Source: Mesobacterium pallidum
GTDB lineage: Bacteria; Pseudomonadota; Alphaproteobacteria; Rhodobacterales; Rhodobacteraceae
NCBI RefSeq assembly: GCF_019966535.1
Contig: NZ_JAIMID010000006.1
Span: forward strand, 186,001-250,000
DNA: 64,000 bases
Reading direction: 5' to 3'
Of the stretch, positions 54,133-62,754 are shown piece by piece. Made by a program: the position numbers and the translations under genes. A model generated the notes under the pieces. That model was not told the origin of the DNA, searched no databases, and saw only the letters and a program-made list of their open reading frames with translations. The first letter of the stretch is position 1, and each line of letters begins with the position of its first letter.

Positions 54133-54978
54133 ATGCGCCACTCCATTTTCGTTTCCCTGTGCCTGGGCAGCGCACTGGTTCTCAGCGCCTGCGGTGACAC
54201 GAACGGCAATGCCGTGGACCGCAAGCTCCAGGACGTGAACGTCATCGACGAGACCAACCTGAACGAGGTCATGCTGACCTCGGCCGACCCCAACGAGGCG
54301 GTCGCCTATTTCCAGCGCGCCAGCGCGCAATACCCCGAACGGATCGACCTGAGCCGGGGCCTTGCCACCTCGCTGATCCGCGCCAAGCGCAACACCGAGG
54401 GCGTGATCGCCTGGCGCAAGGTGTCCGAGCATGAAGAGGCGCTGCCCAGCGACAATGTCGAGCTGGCCGATGCGCTGATCCGCGCCGGCAAGTGGGACGA
54501 GGCCGAGCAGGTGCTGGACGCGATCCCGCCGACGCATGAGACCTTCGAACGCTACCGGCTCGAGGCGATGATCGCCGATGCCAACAAGGAATGGGACAAG
54601 TCCGACAGCTTTTACGAGATCGCGCTGGGCCTGACGACCAAGCCCGCCGGTGTCATGAACAACTGGGGCTTTTCCATGCTGACCCGCGGCGACTACGCCG
54701 AGGCCGAGCGGCTGTTCTCGGACGCGATCCGCAACGACGAAAGCCTGTTCACTGCCAAGAACAACCTGGTTCTCGCCCGCGCGGCGCAGCGCAACTATAC
54801 CCTTCCCGTCGTGCCGATGACCCAGGTCGAACGGGCGCAACTGCTGCACACCGCCGCCTTGTCGGCGATCAAGCAGGGCGACATCGAGACGGGCAAGGGC
54901 ATGCTGCGCGAGGCGCTCGAGACCCATCCGCAGTATTTCGAGGAAGCCCAGCGCGCGCTCGACGCGCTCGAGGCGTGA
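54133..54978 (+). CDS. Second tetratricopeptide lipoprotein of the tad locus
   Basis: 281 residues. LVLSACGDTNG is a lipobox (C20). The mature protein has five or so TPR-like helical pairs (NEAVAYFQRASAQYPERIDLSRGLATSLIRA; WNNWGFSMLTRGDYAEAERLFSDAI-type; KGMLREALETHPQYFEEAQRAL). It differs from the preceding TadD in length and repeats, so it is not a recent duplicate. It probably shares the TadD role at the outer membrane; which of the two is the functional TadD cannot be told by reading. Confidence 0.88.
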   Translation: MRHSIFVSLCLGSALVLSACGDTNGNAVDRKLQDVNVIDETNLNEVMLTSADPNEAVAYFQRASAQYPERIDLSRGLATSLIRAKRNTEGVIAWRKVSEHEEALPSDNVELADALIRAGKWDEAEQVLDAIPPTHETFERYRLEAMIADANKEWDKSDSFYEIALGLTTKPAGVMNNWGFSMLTRGDYAEAERLFSDAIRNDESLFTAKNNLVLARAAQRNYTLPVVPMTQVERAQLLHTAALSAIKQGDIETGKGMLREALETHPQYFEEAQRALDALEA

Positions 54979-55007
54979 CGGCGCCCGGTCCGCAGGGAGC
55001 CTGACGC

Positions 55008-55523
55008 GTGGACTTGAACCTGGACCTTGCCCTCTCGGCGACCGCCGCGCTGGTGTTCGCCCCCTTCGTCTGGGCGATCTGCCTGCATGTCGCCTGGTCC
55101 GACCTGTCGGCGATGAAGATCCGCAACACGATGGTCCTGGCCCTGGCCGGGGTCTTCGTGCTGCTGGGGCCGGTCCTGATGCCGCTCGACACCTACGGCT
55201 GGCGGCTGGTGACGATGGTCGCCACGCTGGCCGTCACCTTCGTGCTGAACGCGGCCGGGGTCATGGGCGCCGGGGACAGCAAGTTCATCGCCGCCGCCGC
55301 GCCCTACATCGCGCCGCCGGACGTGTTCTTTGTCATGATCCTGTTCGCCGCCTGCCTGCTGGGCGCCTTTGTCACGCACCGCGCGGCCAGGGTCACCGGC
55401 ATTGGCCCCAGGCTGGCGCCAGGCTGGGAAAGCTGGACCCGCAAGCGCGATTTCCCCATGGGCTTTCCATTGGGCGGCACGCTGGCGATCTACCTCTGCC
55501 TCGCGCTCTTTTTCGGGGCGTAG
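55008..55523 (+). CDS. tadV: Prepilin peptidase (CpaA/TadV)
   Basis: 171 residues starting at GTG, with GGGAG upstream. It is a compact A24-type aspartic peptidase with about five spans. The catalytic aspartates are in WSDLSAMKIRN and MGAGDSKFIAAAA (the GxGD motif). It lacks the N-methylation domain, as TadV proteins do, and should cleave the Flp pilins after Gly. It closes the classical tad gene set. Confidence 0.92.
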   Translation: MDLNLDLALSATAALVFAPFVWAICLHVAWSDLSAMKIRNTMVLALAGVFVLLGPVLMPLDTYGWRLVTMVATLAVTFVLNAAGVMGAGDSKFIAAAAPYIAPPDVFFVMILFAACLLGAFVTHRAARVTGIGPRLAPGWESWTRKRDFPMGFPLGGTLAIYLCLALFFGA

Positions 55524-55674
55524 ACGGACCGGCGGCAAAGCCTCGAAATTGCCGCAATTGTTTCATCAAAAAACAAGATGCGACTGCCACCCTGTCGTGG
55601 ATGCGCCCCGTTCCCGGGGCCGCAACCAAGAATAGCACGACGCCCATTCGACAGTGTGAAGGCAGGCCAGACAG

Positions 55675-56994
55675 ATGAACATGCAGACCACCCCTCCCCC
55701 GTCGGGCGTGCAACCCCCGCCGCCGCCCAAGAGCATCGAAGAGATGCTGCTGCCCATCGTCATGATGCGGGACATCCTGCTCAAGACGATGTACCGCAAG
55801 AACGTCGACACGGTCAGCGACATCTCCAAGGCCGTGTGCCTGCCGGTGCCCGTGGTGCAGGAGCTTGTGGACATCGCCCGCGGCCAACTGCTGCTCGAGG
55901 CGACGGGCACGCTGAACGCCAACAACGGCAACGAGATGGGCTACCAGCTGACCGACAGCGGCAAGGCGCGCTCTCTCGATGCGCTGTCGCAGTCGGAATA
56001 TTTCGGCGCCATGCCGGTGCCGCTGAACAAGTACCGCGAACAGGTCAAGCGCCAGTCGATCCGCAACATCACCATCACCCGCCAGCAGCTGACCGAGGCG
56101 ATGGGCCATCTCGTCCTGCCCGACACGCTGCTGGACCAGCTGGGGCCGGCCGTGGGCGCGGGCCGCTCGATCCTGATGTACGGGCCGCCGGGCAACGGGA
56201 AATCGTCGATTTCCAACGGCATCCGTGACGCGATGGGCGACAAGGTCTACGTGCCCCGCGCCATCGAATATGCCGGCCAGGTCATCACCGTTTACGACCC
56301 GATCGTGCATTCCGCCGCCGAGGTCGAGGAAGACGACCCCAACGCCCTGCGCCGCCGCCGCACCTTTGACACCCGCTATGTGCGCTGCGACCGGCCCACG
56401 GTGATCACCGGGGGCGAATTGCGGCTCGACATGCTGGACCTCGTCTACAACGCCAATGCGCGGACCTACCAGGCGCCGTTGCAGCTGAAATCGACCGGCG
56501 GCATCTTCATCGTCGACGACCTTGGCCGCCAGGAAGAGCCGCCGCAGGCGCTGATCAACCGCTGGATCGTCCCGCTCGAGGAATCCAAGGACATCCTCGC
56601 CCTGCAATCGGGCGAGAAATTCGAGGTGCCCTTCGACACGCTGGTGATCTTTTCCACCAACTTCCACCCGAACGAGATCTTCGACCAGGCCGCCCTGCGC
56701 CGGATCTTCTTCAAGATCAAGGTGGACGGGCCGAACCAGTCGGACTTCCTCAAGATCTTCGCGCTGGTGGCGCGCGCCAAGAAGGTGCCGCTGGACGAGC
56801 CGTCGCTGATCCACCTGCTGGAAAAGAAATACCCGACGATCAAGAACATCTACGCCAACTACCAGCCGGTGTTCCTGATCGACCAGATCCGGTCGATCTG
56901 CGATTTCGAGGGCATCCCCTACCAGATGACGCCCGATCTGATCGACCGCGCCTGGGCGAACCTCTTCGTCAAGGACGAGGTCATCGTGAAGTAA
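55675..56994 (+). CDS. AAA-family ATPase linked to the tad locus
   Basis: 439 residues. A Pro-rich N-terminus (PPPSGVQPPPPPKSIEEML) leads to a helical segment resembling a winged-helix/TadZ-independent adaptor (about 25-130). Then comes an AAA core: Walker A GPPGNGKS (170-177), Walker B GGIFIVDDLGRQ, sensor 1 VIFSTN and an arginine-finger-like ALRRIFFKIKVD. It is cytoplasmic. The gene follows tadV by 151 bases and ends at a strong terminator. I do not recognise a named family; remodelling of pilus components is only a suggestion from position. Confidence 0.85.
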   Translation: MNMQTTPPPSGVQPPPPPKSIEEMLLPIVMMRDILLKTMYRKNVDTVSDISKAVCLPVPVVQELVDIARGQLLLEATGTLNANNGNEMGYQLTDSGKARSLDALSQSEYFGAMPVPLNKYREQVKRQSIRNITITRQQLTEAMGHLVLPDTLLDQLGPAVGAGRSILMYGPPGNGKSSISNGIRDAMGDKVYVPRAIEYAGQVITVYDPIVHSAAEVEEDDPNALRRRRTFDTRYVRCDRPTVITGGELRLDMLDLVYNANARTYQAPLQLKSTGGIFIVDDLGRQEEPPQALINRWIVPLEESKDILALQSGEKFEVPFDTLVIFSTNFHPNEIFDQAALRRIFFKIKVDGPNQSDFLKIFALVARAKKVPLDEPSLIHLLEKKYPTIKNIYANYQPVFLIDQIRSICDFEGIPYQMTPDLIDRAWANLFVKDEVIVK

Positions 56995-57023
56995 TCGGCG
57001 CAAAACCAAGCACCCGGACCGAC

Positions 57024-57054
57024 AAGGGCCCCGGCATTTCTGCCGGGGCCCTTT
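57024..57054 (+). terminator. Terminator closing the tad transcript
   Basis: A perfect 13-bp stem AAGGGCCCCGGCA/TGCCGGGGCCCTT with a TTTC loop and a further T. It lies 30 bases after the AAA ATPase stop. Confidence 0.88.
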
Positions 57055-57103
57055 GCATGTCCTGGCCTGCGCGCGGCCGCATGGCCGGCGCGCCCTGCGC
57101 GGA

Positions 57104-58642
57104 TCACTCGGCGGGCGTCGCCTCGCCAAAGCCGCCGTCGAGGGGCCGTTCCTGCATCATGAGGCCCGCGGCGCTGCCCAGGAGACCCAGCAGGGCCGCC
57201 CACCAGAAGACCGGGTGCAGCGCGCCCGCGATGGCCTGCGTGACCAGCTCGCGCTCGGCGTCCGACAGGCCCGCAAGCGCCGCTCCGGTCAACCGGCCGC
57301 CGCCCGACAGCGTCTCGATCCCCAGCGAGGTCAGCCGCGCGGCCAGCCCGGCCGAGAACAGCGCGCCGAAGACGGCCGTGCCGACCGATCCGCCGATCAG
57401 GCGGAACATGTTGGCACTGGCGGTGCCCACGCCCACGGTATTGCGCGGCACGGCGTTCTGGATCGCGGTGACCGACACGCTCATCACCGGGCCGATGCCG
57501 ACGCCGGCCATGAAGACATAAAGCGCGATCAGCCCGTTCGGCGTATGCGGGCCCACGGTGGCCATCAGCGCCATGCCGACGCCCAGGATCAGGGTCGAAA
57601 AGATCGGCAGGATGCGGTAGCGCCCGGTGCGCGCCATGTAGCGCCCGGCCATGTTCGAGGTGACGATCAGGCCCAGCATCATCGGCATCAGGAACAAGCC
57701 AGAGGTCGCCGGGTCCACGCCCTTGACCACCTGCATGAACATCGGAACGAAAGTGATGGTGCCGAACATCGCCCCGCCGACGATCAGCCCGACCAGGTTC
57801 GACACGACGAAATTGTTGATGCGGAACAGCGGCAGCGGCAGCACCGGCTCGGTCGCGCGACGTTCGGCCAGGATGAAACCCGCAAAGCTCAGCACCAGGC
57901 CCGCCGCCATCGCCAGCAGGGTCGGGCTGGTCCAGGCAAGGCTGACGCCCCCGGTCGAGGCGATCAGCACCGCCAGCGACAGCGTGGTCGTCAGCATGAC
58001 GGCGCCCAGCACGTCGATCGAGGGGCGCGTGGTGCGGGCCGTCCGCTCCATCGCCCAGCTGAGGACGAGGAAGGCGGCAAGGCCGATCGGGAAGTTGAAC
58101 CAGAAGATCCACTGCCAGGCCGCGTGTTGCACGATGAAGCCGCCCAGCAGCGGGCCGATGACGGTCGAGACGCCAAAGACCGCGCCCAGCACGCCCTGCG
58201 CCTTGCCCCGTTGCCGCGCCGGCAGCACGTCGGCGACGGCGGCCATGGACACGACGATCAGCCCGCCCCCGCCGAGACCCTGCACGAAGCGGCCAGCCAC
58301 GAGAATCCACATGTCATGGGCCAGCGCCGACAGCAGCGCGCCGGCCAGGAACAGCAGGATCCCGCCCTGCAGCACCACCCGGCGGCCGAAAAGATCGCCG
58401 AGCTTGCCGAAGACCGGCGCGCCCACGGTGGCGGCCAGCAGGTAGGCGGTGATCACCCAGGTGATGTGGTCCAGGCCGCCCAGCTGCCCGACGATGATCG
58501 GCAGCGCGGTCGAGACCGAAGTCTGACCGAGCGAGGCCAGGAAAAGGACACCCGCGGCGGACATCAAGGTCAGGCGCACGCGGGTCTCATGGAGGTCGTC
58601 GCCGCCGGAAGTCTCTACGGCGGTAGGGGCAGTGTCTTTCAC
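57104..58642 (-). CDS. MFS multidrug efflux transporter, DHA2 (14-TM) type
   Basis: 512 residues from a GTG at 58642; an ATG at 58750 is the longest frame but falls inside the promoter region, so the true start is uncertain. About 14 hydrophobic segments are visible. LPIIVGQLGGLDHITWVITAYLLAATVGAPVFGKLGDLFGRR holds the MFS motif A-like loop; GLGGGGLIVVSMAAVADVLPARQRGK and the GAVFGVSTVIGPLLGGFI segment (motif C) mark a drug/H+ antiporter. It is divergent from a MarR regulator, which fits drug-responsive control. Confidence 0.9.
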   Translation of the reverse strand: MKDTAPTAVETSGGDDLHETRVRLTLMSAAGVLFLASLGQTSVSTALPIIVGQLGGLDHITWVITAYLLAATVGAPVFGKLGDLFGRRVVLQGGILLFLAGALLSALAHDMWILVAGRFVQGLGGGGLIVVSMAAVADVLPARQRGKAQGVLGAVFGVSTVIGPLLGGFIVQHAAWQWIFWFNFPIGLAAFLVLSWAMERTARTTRPSIDVLGAVMLTTTLSLAVLIASTGGVSLAWTSPTLLAMAAGLVLSFAGFILAERRATEPVLPLPLFRINNFVVSNLVGLIVGGAMFGTITFVPMFMQVVKGVDPATSGLFLMPMMLGLIVTSNMAGRYMARTGRYRILPIFSTLILGVGMALMATVGPHTPNGLIALYVFMAGVGIGPVMSVSVTAIQNAVPRNTVGVGTASANMFRLIGGSVGTAVFGALFSAGLAARLTSLGIETLSGGGRLTGAALAGLSDAERELVTQAIAGALHPVFWWAALLGLLGSAAGLMMQERPLDGGFGEATPAE

Positions 58643-58736
58643 GATATCAGGTCCGGTCGAATAGATGGCGATCCGCGTCCGAAAACTGGACAGACTACGC
58701 GGATTGCCCGGGGAAAGTCGGGTGTTCTGGACAACA

Positions 58737-58749
58737 TGGTCCAGGACCA
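58737..58749. promoter_or_regulatory. Palindrome in the efflux pump promoter
   Basis: TGGTCC-A-GGACCA, a perfect 13-base palindrome. It falls in the spacer between a minus-strand TTGACA (58757-58762) and its expected -10. It is a candidate second operator. Confidence 0.45.
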
Positions 58750-58767
58750 ATTACATGTCAAGATCAT

Positions 58768-58782
58768 GCATTTGACAAATGC
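58768..58782. promoter_or_regulatory. MarR operator candidate
   Basis: GCATTTGACAAATGC is a perfect 15-base palindrome that overlaps the TTGACA -35 (58772-58777) of the marR gene, with a TCATAC -10-like sequence 17 bases later. Size and position are typical of MarR sites. Confidence 0.6.
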
Positions 58783-58824
58783 CGCGATTTGCGGTCATAC
58801 CCATTCATCTTCAAGGGAGCCGAC

Positions 58825-59427
58825 ATGCCGCAACGTGACCAAGAAATGCGTGGATTCCTGTCCCGGGTCGGGATCGACAGTGACGCGATCGAATCTGCGT
58901 TGGCCATCGACGCCGTCATCCAGCGGTGGCGTCGGCGCTACACCAAGCGCGAGCTTGGGGCCGCGGCGATCCGCGAGCTTGGGCTGGGCGACCTGATCGA
59001 TCTTGCGCAGCTGGACGTGCTGATCGCGATCTGGGCCCCGGCCAATGAATACGGCGACGAGGACGGGCAGGAAACCATGGTCGCCACCATCGCGGCGCGG
59101 CTCATGATCGACCCGTCGCGCGCCTCGCGCCTGGTCACCGAGCTGATCGGCAAGGACCTCGTCCTGCGCCAGGTCAGCCAGCAGGACGCCCGCCGCTCAG
59201 TCATCAGCCTGACGCCGCGGGGACAGGCCATTGTCGAGGCCGCCCGCCGCTACAAGTTCCTGGTGATGGGCGATTTCCTGACCGGGTGGAGCCAGGAGGA
59301 CCGCGACCGTTTCCTGCCGCTGCTCGAGGCGTTCTCGACCTGGACGGACAAGACCAGCTCGAAAGGCGCCGAACGGTTCCGCGCCGAGGTCGACAAGATC
59401 CGCTCGGACATGCAGGGATCCGTCTGA
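58825..59427 (+). CDS. MarR-family transcriptional regulator
   Basis: 200 residues; AAGGGAG precedes the ATG at 58825. The winged helix (about 70-140) shows LDVLIAIWAPA, ARLMIDPSRASRLVTELIGKDLVLRQVSQQDARRSVISLTPRGQAIVE. The N-terminal extension of about 60 residues and the C-terminal helix are dimerisation parts. It likely represses itself and the divergent MFS pump and is released by a small ligand; the ligand is unknown. Confidence 0.92.
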   Translation: MPQRDQEMRGFLSRVGIDSDAIESALAIDAVIQRWRRRYTKRELGAAAIRELGLGDLIDLAQLDVLIAIWAPANEYGDEDGQETMVATIAARLMIDPSRASRLVTELIGKDLVLRQVSQQDARRSVISLTPRGQAIVEAARRYKFLVMGDFLTGWSQEDRDRFLPLLEAFSTWTDKTSSKGAERFRAEVDKIRSDMQGSV

Positions 59428-59454
59428 CCATCCGGGCGCTCGCGGGGTGAGAGG

Positions 59455-59496
59455 GCGACCGCGGGCGGGAGGGACAGGGATGCCGCCCGCGGTCGC
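59455..59496 (+). terminator. Hairpin downstream of marR
   Basis: A perfect 14-bp stem GCGACCGCGGGCGG/CCGCCCGCGGTCGC with a 14-base loop, 28 bases after the stop. No T run follows. The rest of the 294-base gap to hup holds no gene. Confidence 0.6.
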
Positions 59497-59665
59497 ATGC
59501 GACATGGCCCCGGGGACAGACAGGGAGGGGCATGTCGGTCGGCGCCTTCGCTTCCGGGGCGACGCGCCGGGGGCCTTTGTTGCCCCGTTCTCATCTCCAA
59601 CACCGCGCGCGCGATAAGGTTCCGCCCGCCGTTAACCTTTTTTGCACCCCGCCGTCGCGCCACGA

Positions 59666-59699
59666 AAAAGGGGCCGCGCCAGCCGGCGCGACCCCTTTT
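59666..59699 (-). terminator. Terminator after hup
   Basis: On the minus strand, AAAAGGGG-TCGCGCC pairs with GGCGCG-G-CCCCTTTT (one mismatch) and is followed by a T run: a strong rho-independent terminator, ending 23 bases beyond the gene. Confidence 0.85.
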
Positions 59700-59721
59700 C
59701 CGAATACCGTCCGAAGCCGGA

Positions 59722-60012
59722 TCAGCCGTTGACGCTGTCCTTCAGCGCCTTGGCGATGGTCATCTTGACGACCTTGTCGGCTTCTTTCTTGAACTGCTCG
59801 CCGGTGGCGGGGTTGCGCACCATGCGCTCCGGGCGCTCGCGGCAGTAGATCTTGCCGACGCCGGGCAGGGTCACGGCACCGCCGCCGGACACTTCCTTGG
59901 TGATGATGTCGGTGATGGCGTCCAGCGCCGCCGAAGCGGTTTTCTTGTCGCTGTCCATCGTCTCTGCCAACGCGGCCACAAGCTGCGTCTTGGTCATGGG
60001 TTTGTTCGCCAT
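59722..60012 (-). CDS. hup: HU-family nucleoid protein
   Basis: 96 residues. MTKTQLVAALAETMDSDKKTASAALDAI is the HU alpha-helical start; LPGVGKIYCRERPERMVRNPATGE is the DNA-binding arm with the RNPxTGE motif; KKEADKVVKMTIAKALKD closes the fold. Instead of the usual GFGSF it has LPGVGKIY, and it carries one cysteine, both features of the alphaproteobacterial DbpA-like HU variant. It bends DNA in the nucleoid. It has its own upstream palindrome. Confidence 0.93.
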   Translation of the reverse strand: MANKPMTKTQLVAALAETMDSDKKTASAALDAITDIITKEVSGGGAVTLPGVGKIYCRERPERMVRNPATGEQFKKEADKVVKMTIAKALKDSVNG

Positions 60013-60070
60013 TTTTATGCTCCTTCCACTGCCCGTGACTTGGGCCCCATCTGCGGGATTCTTACCGAAT

Positions 60071-60088
60071 GTTGTGTATCAACACAAC
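60071..60088. promoter_or_regulatory. Palindrome in the hup promoter region
   Basis: GTTGTGT-ATCA-ACACAAC, perfect 7-bp arms, 58 bases upstream of the hup ATG. It is more AT-rich than the flanks. A dimeric regulator is likely; identity unknown. Confidence 0.45.
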
Positions 60089-60161
60089 GTTTAGGGGCGT
60101 CAGGCAAGGCCAAAACGGCCCGAATCGGCCTATTTTCTTGGGTTTTCCGCGAATTTCAGGG

Positions 60162-61646
60162 TCAGAGGAAGGCCGTTTCCTCGAAAGACCGCAATTTCCG
60201 GCTGTGAATCCGCTCGAGCGGGGTCTTGCGCAGGGCCTCCATCGCGCGAATCCCTATCATCAGGTGGCGCGACACCTGGGTCTTGTAGAAGTCGGACGCC
60301 ATGCCGGGCAGCTTCAGCTCTCCGTGCAGGGGCTTGTCGCTGACGCAAAGCAGCGTGCCATAGGGCACGCGGAAGCGGAAGCCGTTGGCGGCAATCGTCG
60401 CGCTTTCCATGTCAAGCGCGACGGCCCGCGACTGCGACAGGCGCTGCACATGGCCACGCTGGTCGACCAGTTCCCAGTTGCGGTTGTCGACCGAGGCCAC
60501 GGTGCCCGTCCGCATCACCCGCTTGAGGTCATAGCCTTCCAGCTGCGTCTCGGCGGCGACGGCGGTTTCCAGCGCGATCTGGATCTCGGCCAGGGCCGGG
60601 ATCGGCACCCAGATCGGCAGGTCGTCGTCCAGCACCTTGTCCTCGCGCAGGTAGGCATGGGCCAGGACGAAGTCGCCCAGGGACTGGGAATTGCGAAGGC
60701 CGGCACAGTGCCCGACCATCAGCCAGGCATGGGGCCGCAGCACGGCGATATGGTCGGTCGCGGTCTTGGCGTTGGACGGGCCGACGCCGATGTTGACCAG
60801 CGTGATGCCGCCGCCATCGGCGCGCTTGAGGTGATAGGTCGGCATCTGCGGCTGGCGCGGCGATTGCGGCAGCACCGCGTCGGGCGTCGTGATCTCGGCA
60901 TTGCCGGTGGCGACAAAGCTGGTGTAGCCGCTGGTCGGATCGGCCAGCATCGCGCGGGCATAGGCCTCGAATTCCGAGACGTAGAACTGGTAGTTGGTGA
61001 ACAGCACGAAGTTCTGGAAATGCTCGGGGTCGGTCGCGGTGTAATGCGACAGCCGCGCCAGCGAATAATCCACCCGCTGCGCGGTGAAGGGCGCCAGCGG
61101 CACGGCGCCGTCGGCCCCGGGCTGGTAGGTGCCGTTGACGATGTCGTCATTGGTGTTCGACAGGTCCGGCACGTCGAAGACATCGCGCAGGGTAAAGCTG
61201 GCCGCGCCCTCTTGCGGGACGGTGACGCTGCCATCGGCGGCGACCGCGAAATGCACCGGGATCGGCGTGTCCGACAGGCCGATGCGCACGGGCGTGCCGT
61301 GGTTCGACAGGATCAGCCCGATCTGCTGGCGCAGGTAGTTGCGGAAAAGATCCGGCCGCGTGACGCTCGTCGTGTAGATCCCGGGCGCGGCCGCGTGGCC
61401 GAAACTCAGCCGGCTGTCGACCTTGCTGTAGGACGTCATCTGCAGCCGGATCTCGGGATAGAAGGCCCTATAGCGTGCCTCGGGGTCGCCCTCGGCCATG
61501 GCGCGCAGGAAGTTGTCGCGCAGGAACGTGGTGCCGATGCGGTAGAGCTCCTCGAGCCGGGCGACGGCCTTTTCGGCATCGTCGAAATACTCGGGGCCCG
61601 GCGTGTCGGGCGTGCGGATCGGCATCTGGGGGTCGACGGTCAACAT
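60162..61646 (-). CDS. amn: AMP nucleosidase
   Basis: 494 residues. It has the long N-terminal AMP nucleosidase domain (about 1-180, ATPase-like DAEKAVARLEELY and YPEIRLQM) and the PNP-like catalytic domain with VGPSNAKTATDHIAVLRPHAWLMVGHCAGLRNSQ, then ALDMESATIAANGFRFRVPYGTLLCVSDKPLHGELKLPGMA and FYKTQVSRHLMIG. It hydrolyses AMP to adenine and ribose 5-phosphate, the reverse direction of Apt at 24 kb, which together can set the AMP level. It is divergent from the aldolase gene. Confidence 0.93.
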   Translation of the reverse strand: MLTVDPQMPIRTPDTPGPEYFDDAEKAVARLEELYRIGTTFLRDNFLRAMAEGDPEARYRAFYPEIRLQMTSYSKVDSRLSFGHAAAPGIYTTSVTRPDLFRNYLRQQIGLILSNHGTPVRIGLSDTPIPVHFAVAADGSVTVPQEGAASFTLRDVFDVPDLSNTNDDIVNGTYQPGADGAVPLAPFTAQRVDYSLARLSHYTATDPEHFQNFVLFTNYQFYVSEFEAYARAMLADPTSGYTSFVATGNAEITTPDAVLPQSPRQPQMPTYHLKRADGGGITLVNIGVGPSNAKTATDHIAVLRPHAWLMVGHCAGLRNSQSLGDFVLAHAYLREDKVLDDDLPIWVPIPALAEIQIALETAVAAETQLEGYDLKRVMRTGTVASVDNRNWELVDQRGHVQRLSQSRAVALDMESATIAANGFRFRVPYGTLLCVSDKPLHGELKLPGMASDFYKTQVSRHLMIGIRAMEALRKTPLERIHSRKLRSFEETAFL

Positions 61647-61761
61647 GGGGCATCTATGCCCAAGCCGCGGGCGGGATCAAGAGGGGCCGCGCAGGCCGGG
61701 GGTGGTGTTTGCGCCGCGTCACGCGCATGTTGCAGACACAGGATCAGCAGGAGACCCCGAG

Positions 61762-62517
61762 ATGACCGTCACCGAGATGCGCCGCAACCTCGACCATTGG
61801 CCCGAGCGGGTCGACCTGGCCGCCGCCTTCCGCTGGACCGAGCGGTTGGGGATGCACGAGGCGGTGGCGAACCATTTCTCTCTGGCGGTGAACCCGGAGG
61901 GGACGCAATTCCTGATGAACCCCAACCAGGTGCATTTCCGGCGCATCACCGCGTCGTCGCTGCTGTTGCTCGATGCGAATGATCCCCGCGCGATGGACCG
62001 GCCCGACGCGCCCGATCCGACCGCCTGGGCGCTGCACGGCGCGATCCACCGGCACTGCCCGCAGCACCGCTGCGCCATGCATGTCCATTCGATCTTTGCC
62101 ACCGTGCTGGCGAGCCTGGAAAATTCCCACCTGCCGCCGATCGACCAGAACTCGGCCATGTTCCACGACCGGCAGGTGATCGACACCCATTACGGCGGGC
62201 TGGCTTTCGAGGAAGAGGGCGAGCGCTGCGCAGCCCTGCTCACCGACCCGAAGAAATTCGTGCTGATCATGGGCAACCACGGGGTGATGATCTTTGGCCG
62301 CGACGTGGCCGAGACCTTCAACCGGCTCTACTACTTCGAGCGCGCGGCCGAGACCTATATCCGCGCCCTGCAGACCGGCCAGCCGCTGCGGTTCCTGCCG
62401 CCCGCCGTGGCCGCGCGAACCGCGGACGAGATCGAAAGCTACCCCGGTCAGACCGAGCGGCACCTGAGCGAGTTGAAGGCGATCCTGGACGAGGAAGGGT
62501 CGACTTACGCGAGCTGA
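61762..62517 (+). CDS. Class II aldolase/adducin family protein
   Basis: 251 residues; GGAG lies 9 bases before the ATG at 61762. The zinc-binding aldolase fold shows HEAVANHFSLAV, then MHVHSIFATVLAS (two zinc His), and VLIMGNHGVMIFGRDVAETFNRLYYFERAA (third His and helix). It lacks a signal peptide. Such proteins act on phosphorylated or free sugars or hydroxyacids; the substrate is unknown. It ends in a gap that carries two copies of the dispersed element. Confidence 0.88.
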   Translation: MTVTEMRRNLDHWPERVDLAAAFRWTERLGMHEAVANHFSLAVNPEGTQFLMNPNQVHFRRITASSLLLLDANDPRAMDRPDAPDPTAWALHGAIHRHCPQHRCAMHVHSIFATVLASLENSHLPPIDQNSAMFHDRQVIDTHYGGLAFEEEGERCAALLTDPKKFVLIMGNHGVMIFGRDVAETFNRLYYFERAAETYIRALQTGQPLRFLPPAVAARTADEIESYPGQTERHLSELKAILDEEGSTYAS

Positions 62518-62603
62518 CGGGCCTGCGTGGTTTCGGATCGCATTGCGATCCGACCGGGGCCGGCGGCTGCGCCGCCGGCAGGCACCAGCAAAGCTGGCGC
62601 CAA

Positions 62604-62722
62604 AGGGGGGCCTTGCCCCCGGCGCGTGCCGCGCCTCCCCCAAGGTATTTGGAAAACAATGAAGATGGGGCGCGGCGCCCCTGCTTTCACTTTTCCTGAA
62701 ATACTCCCGCCGGAGGCGTCCC
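62604..62722. repeat. Dispersed intergenic element, inverted pair of copies C1 and C2
   Basis: C1 (62604-62664, plus): GGGGGC-CTT-GCCCCC hairpin at 62606-62620 and later AAGGTATTTGGAAAACAATGAAG. C2 (62684-62722, minus): GCCTCCGGCGGGAGTATTT then CAGGAAAAGTGAAAG. They lie between the convergent aldolase and lytic transglycosylase genes, like copy A at 24.3 kb. Confidence 0.7.
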
Positions 62723-62754
62723 GAACCGGAGCCAGGGGCGCGACGGCAGGGCAG

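Noticed and set aside
60069-61982. 637-codon open frame antisense to AMP nucleosidase
   Set aside because: Shadow of a complete enzyme with all motifs on the minus strand.
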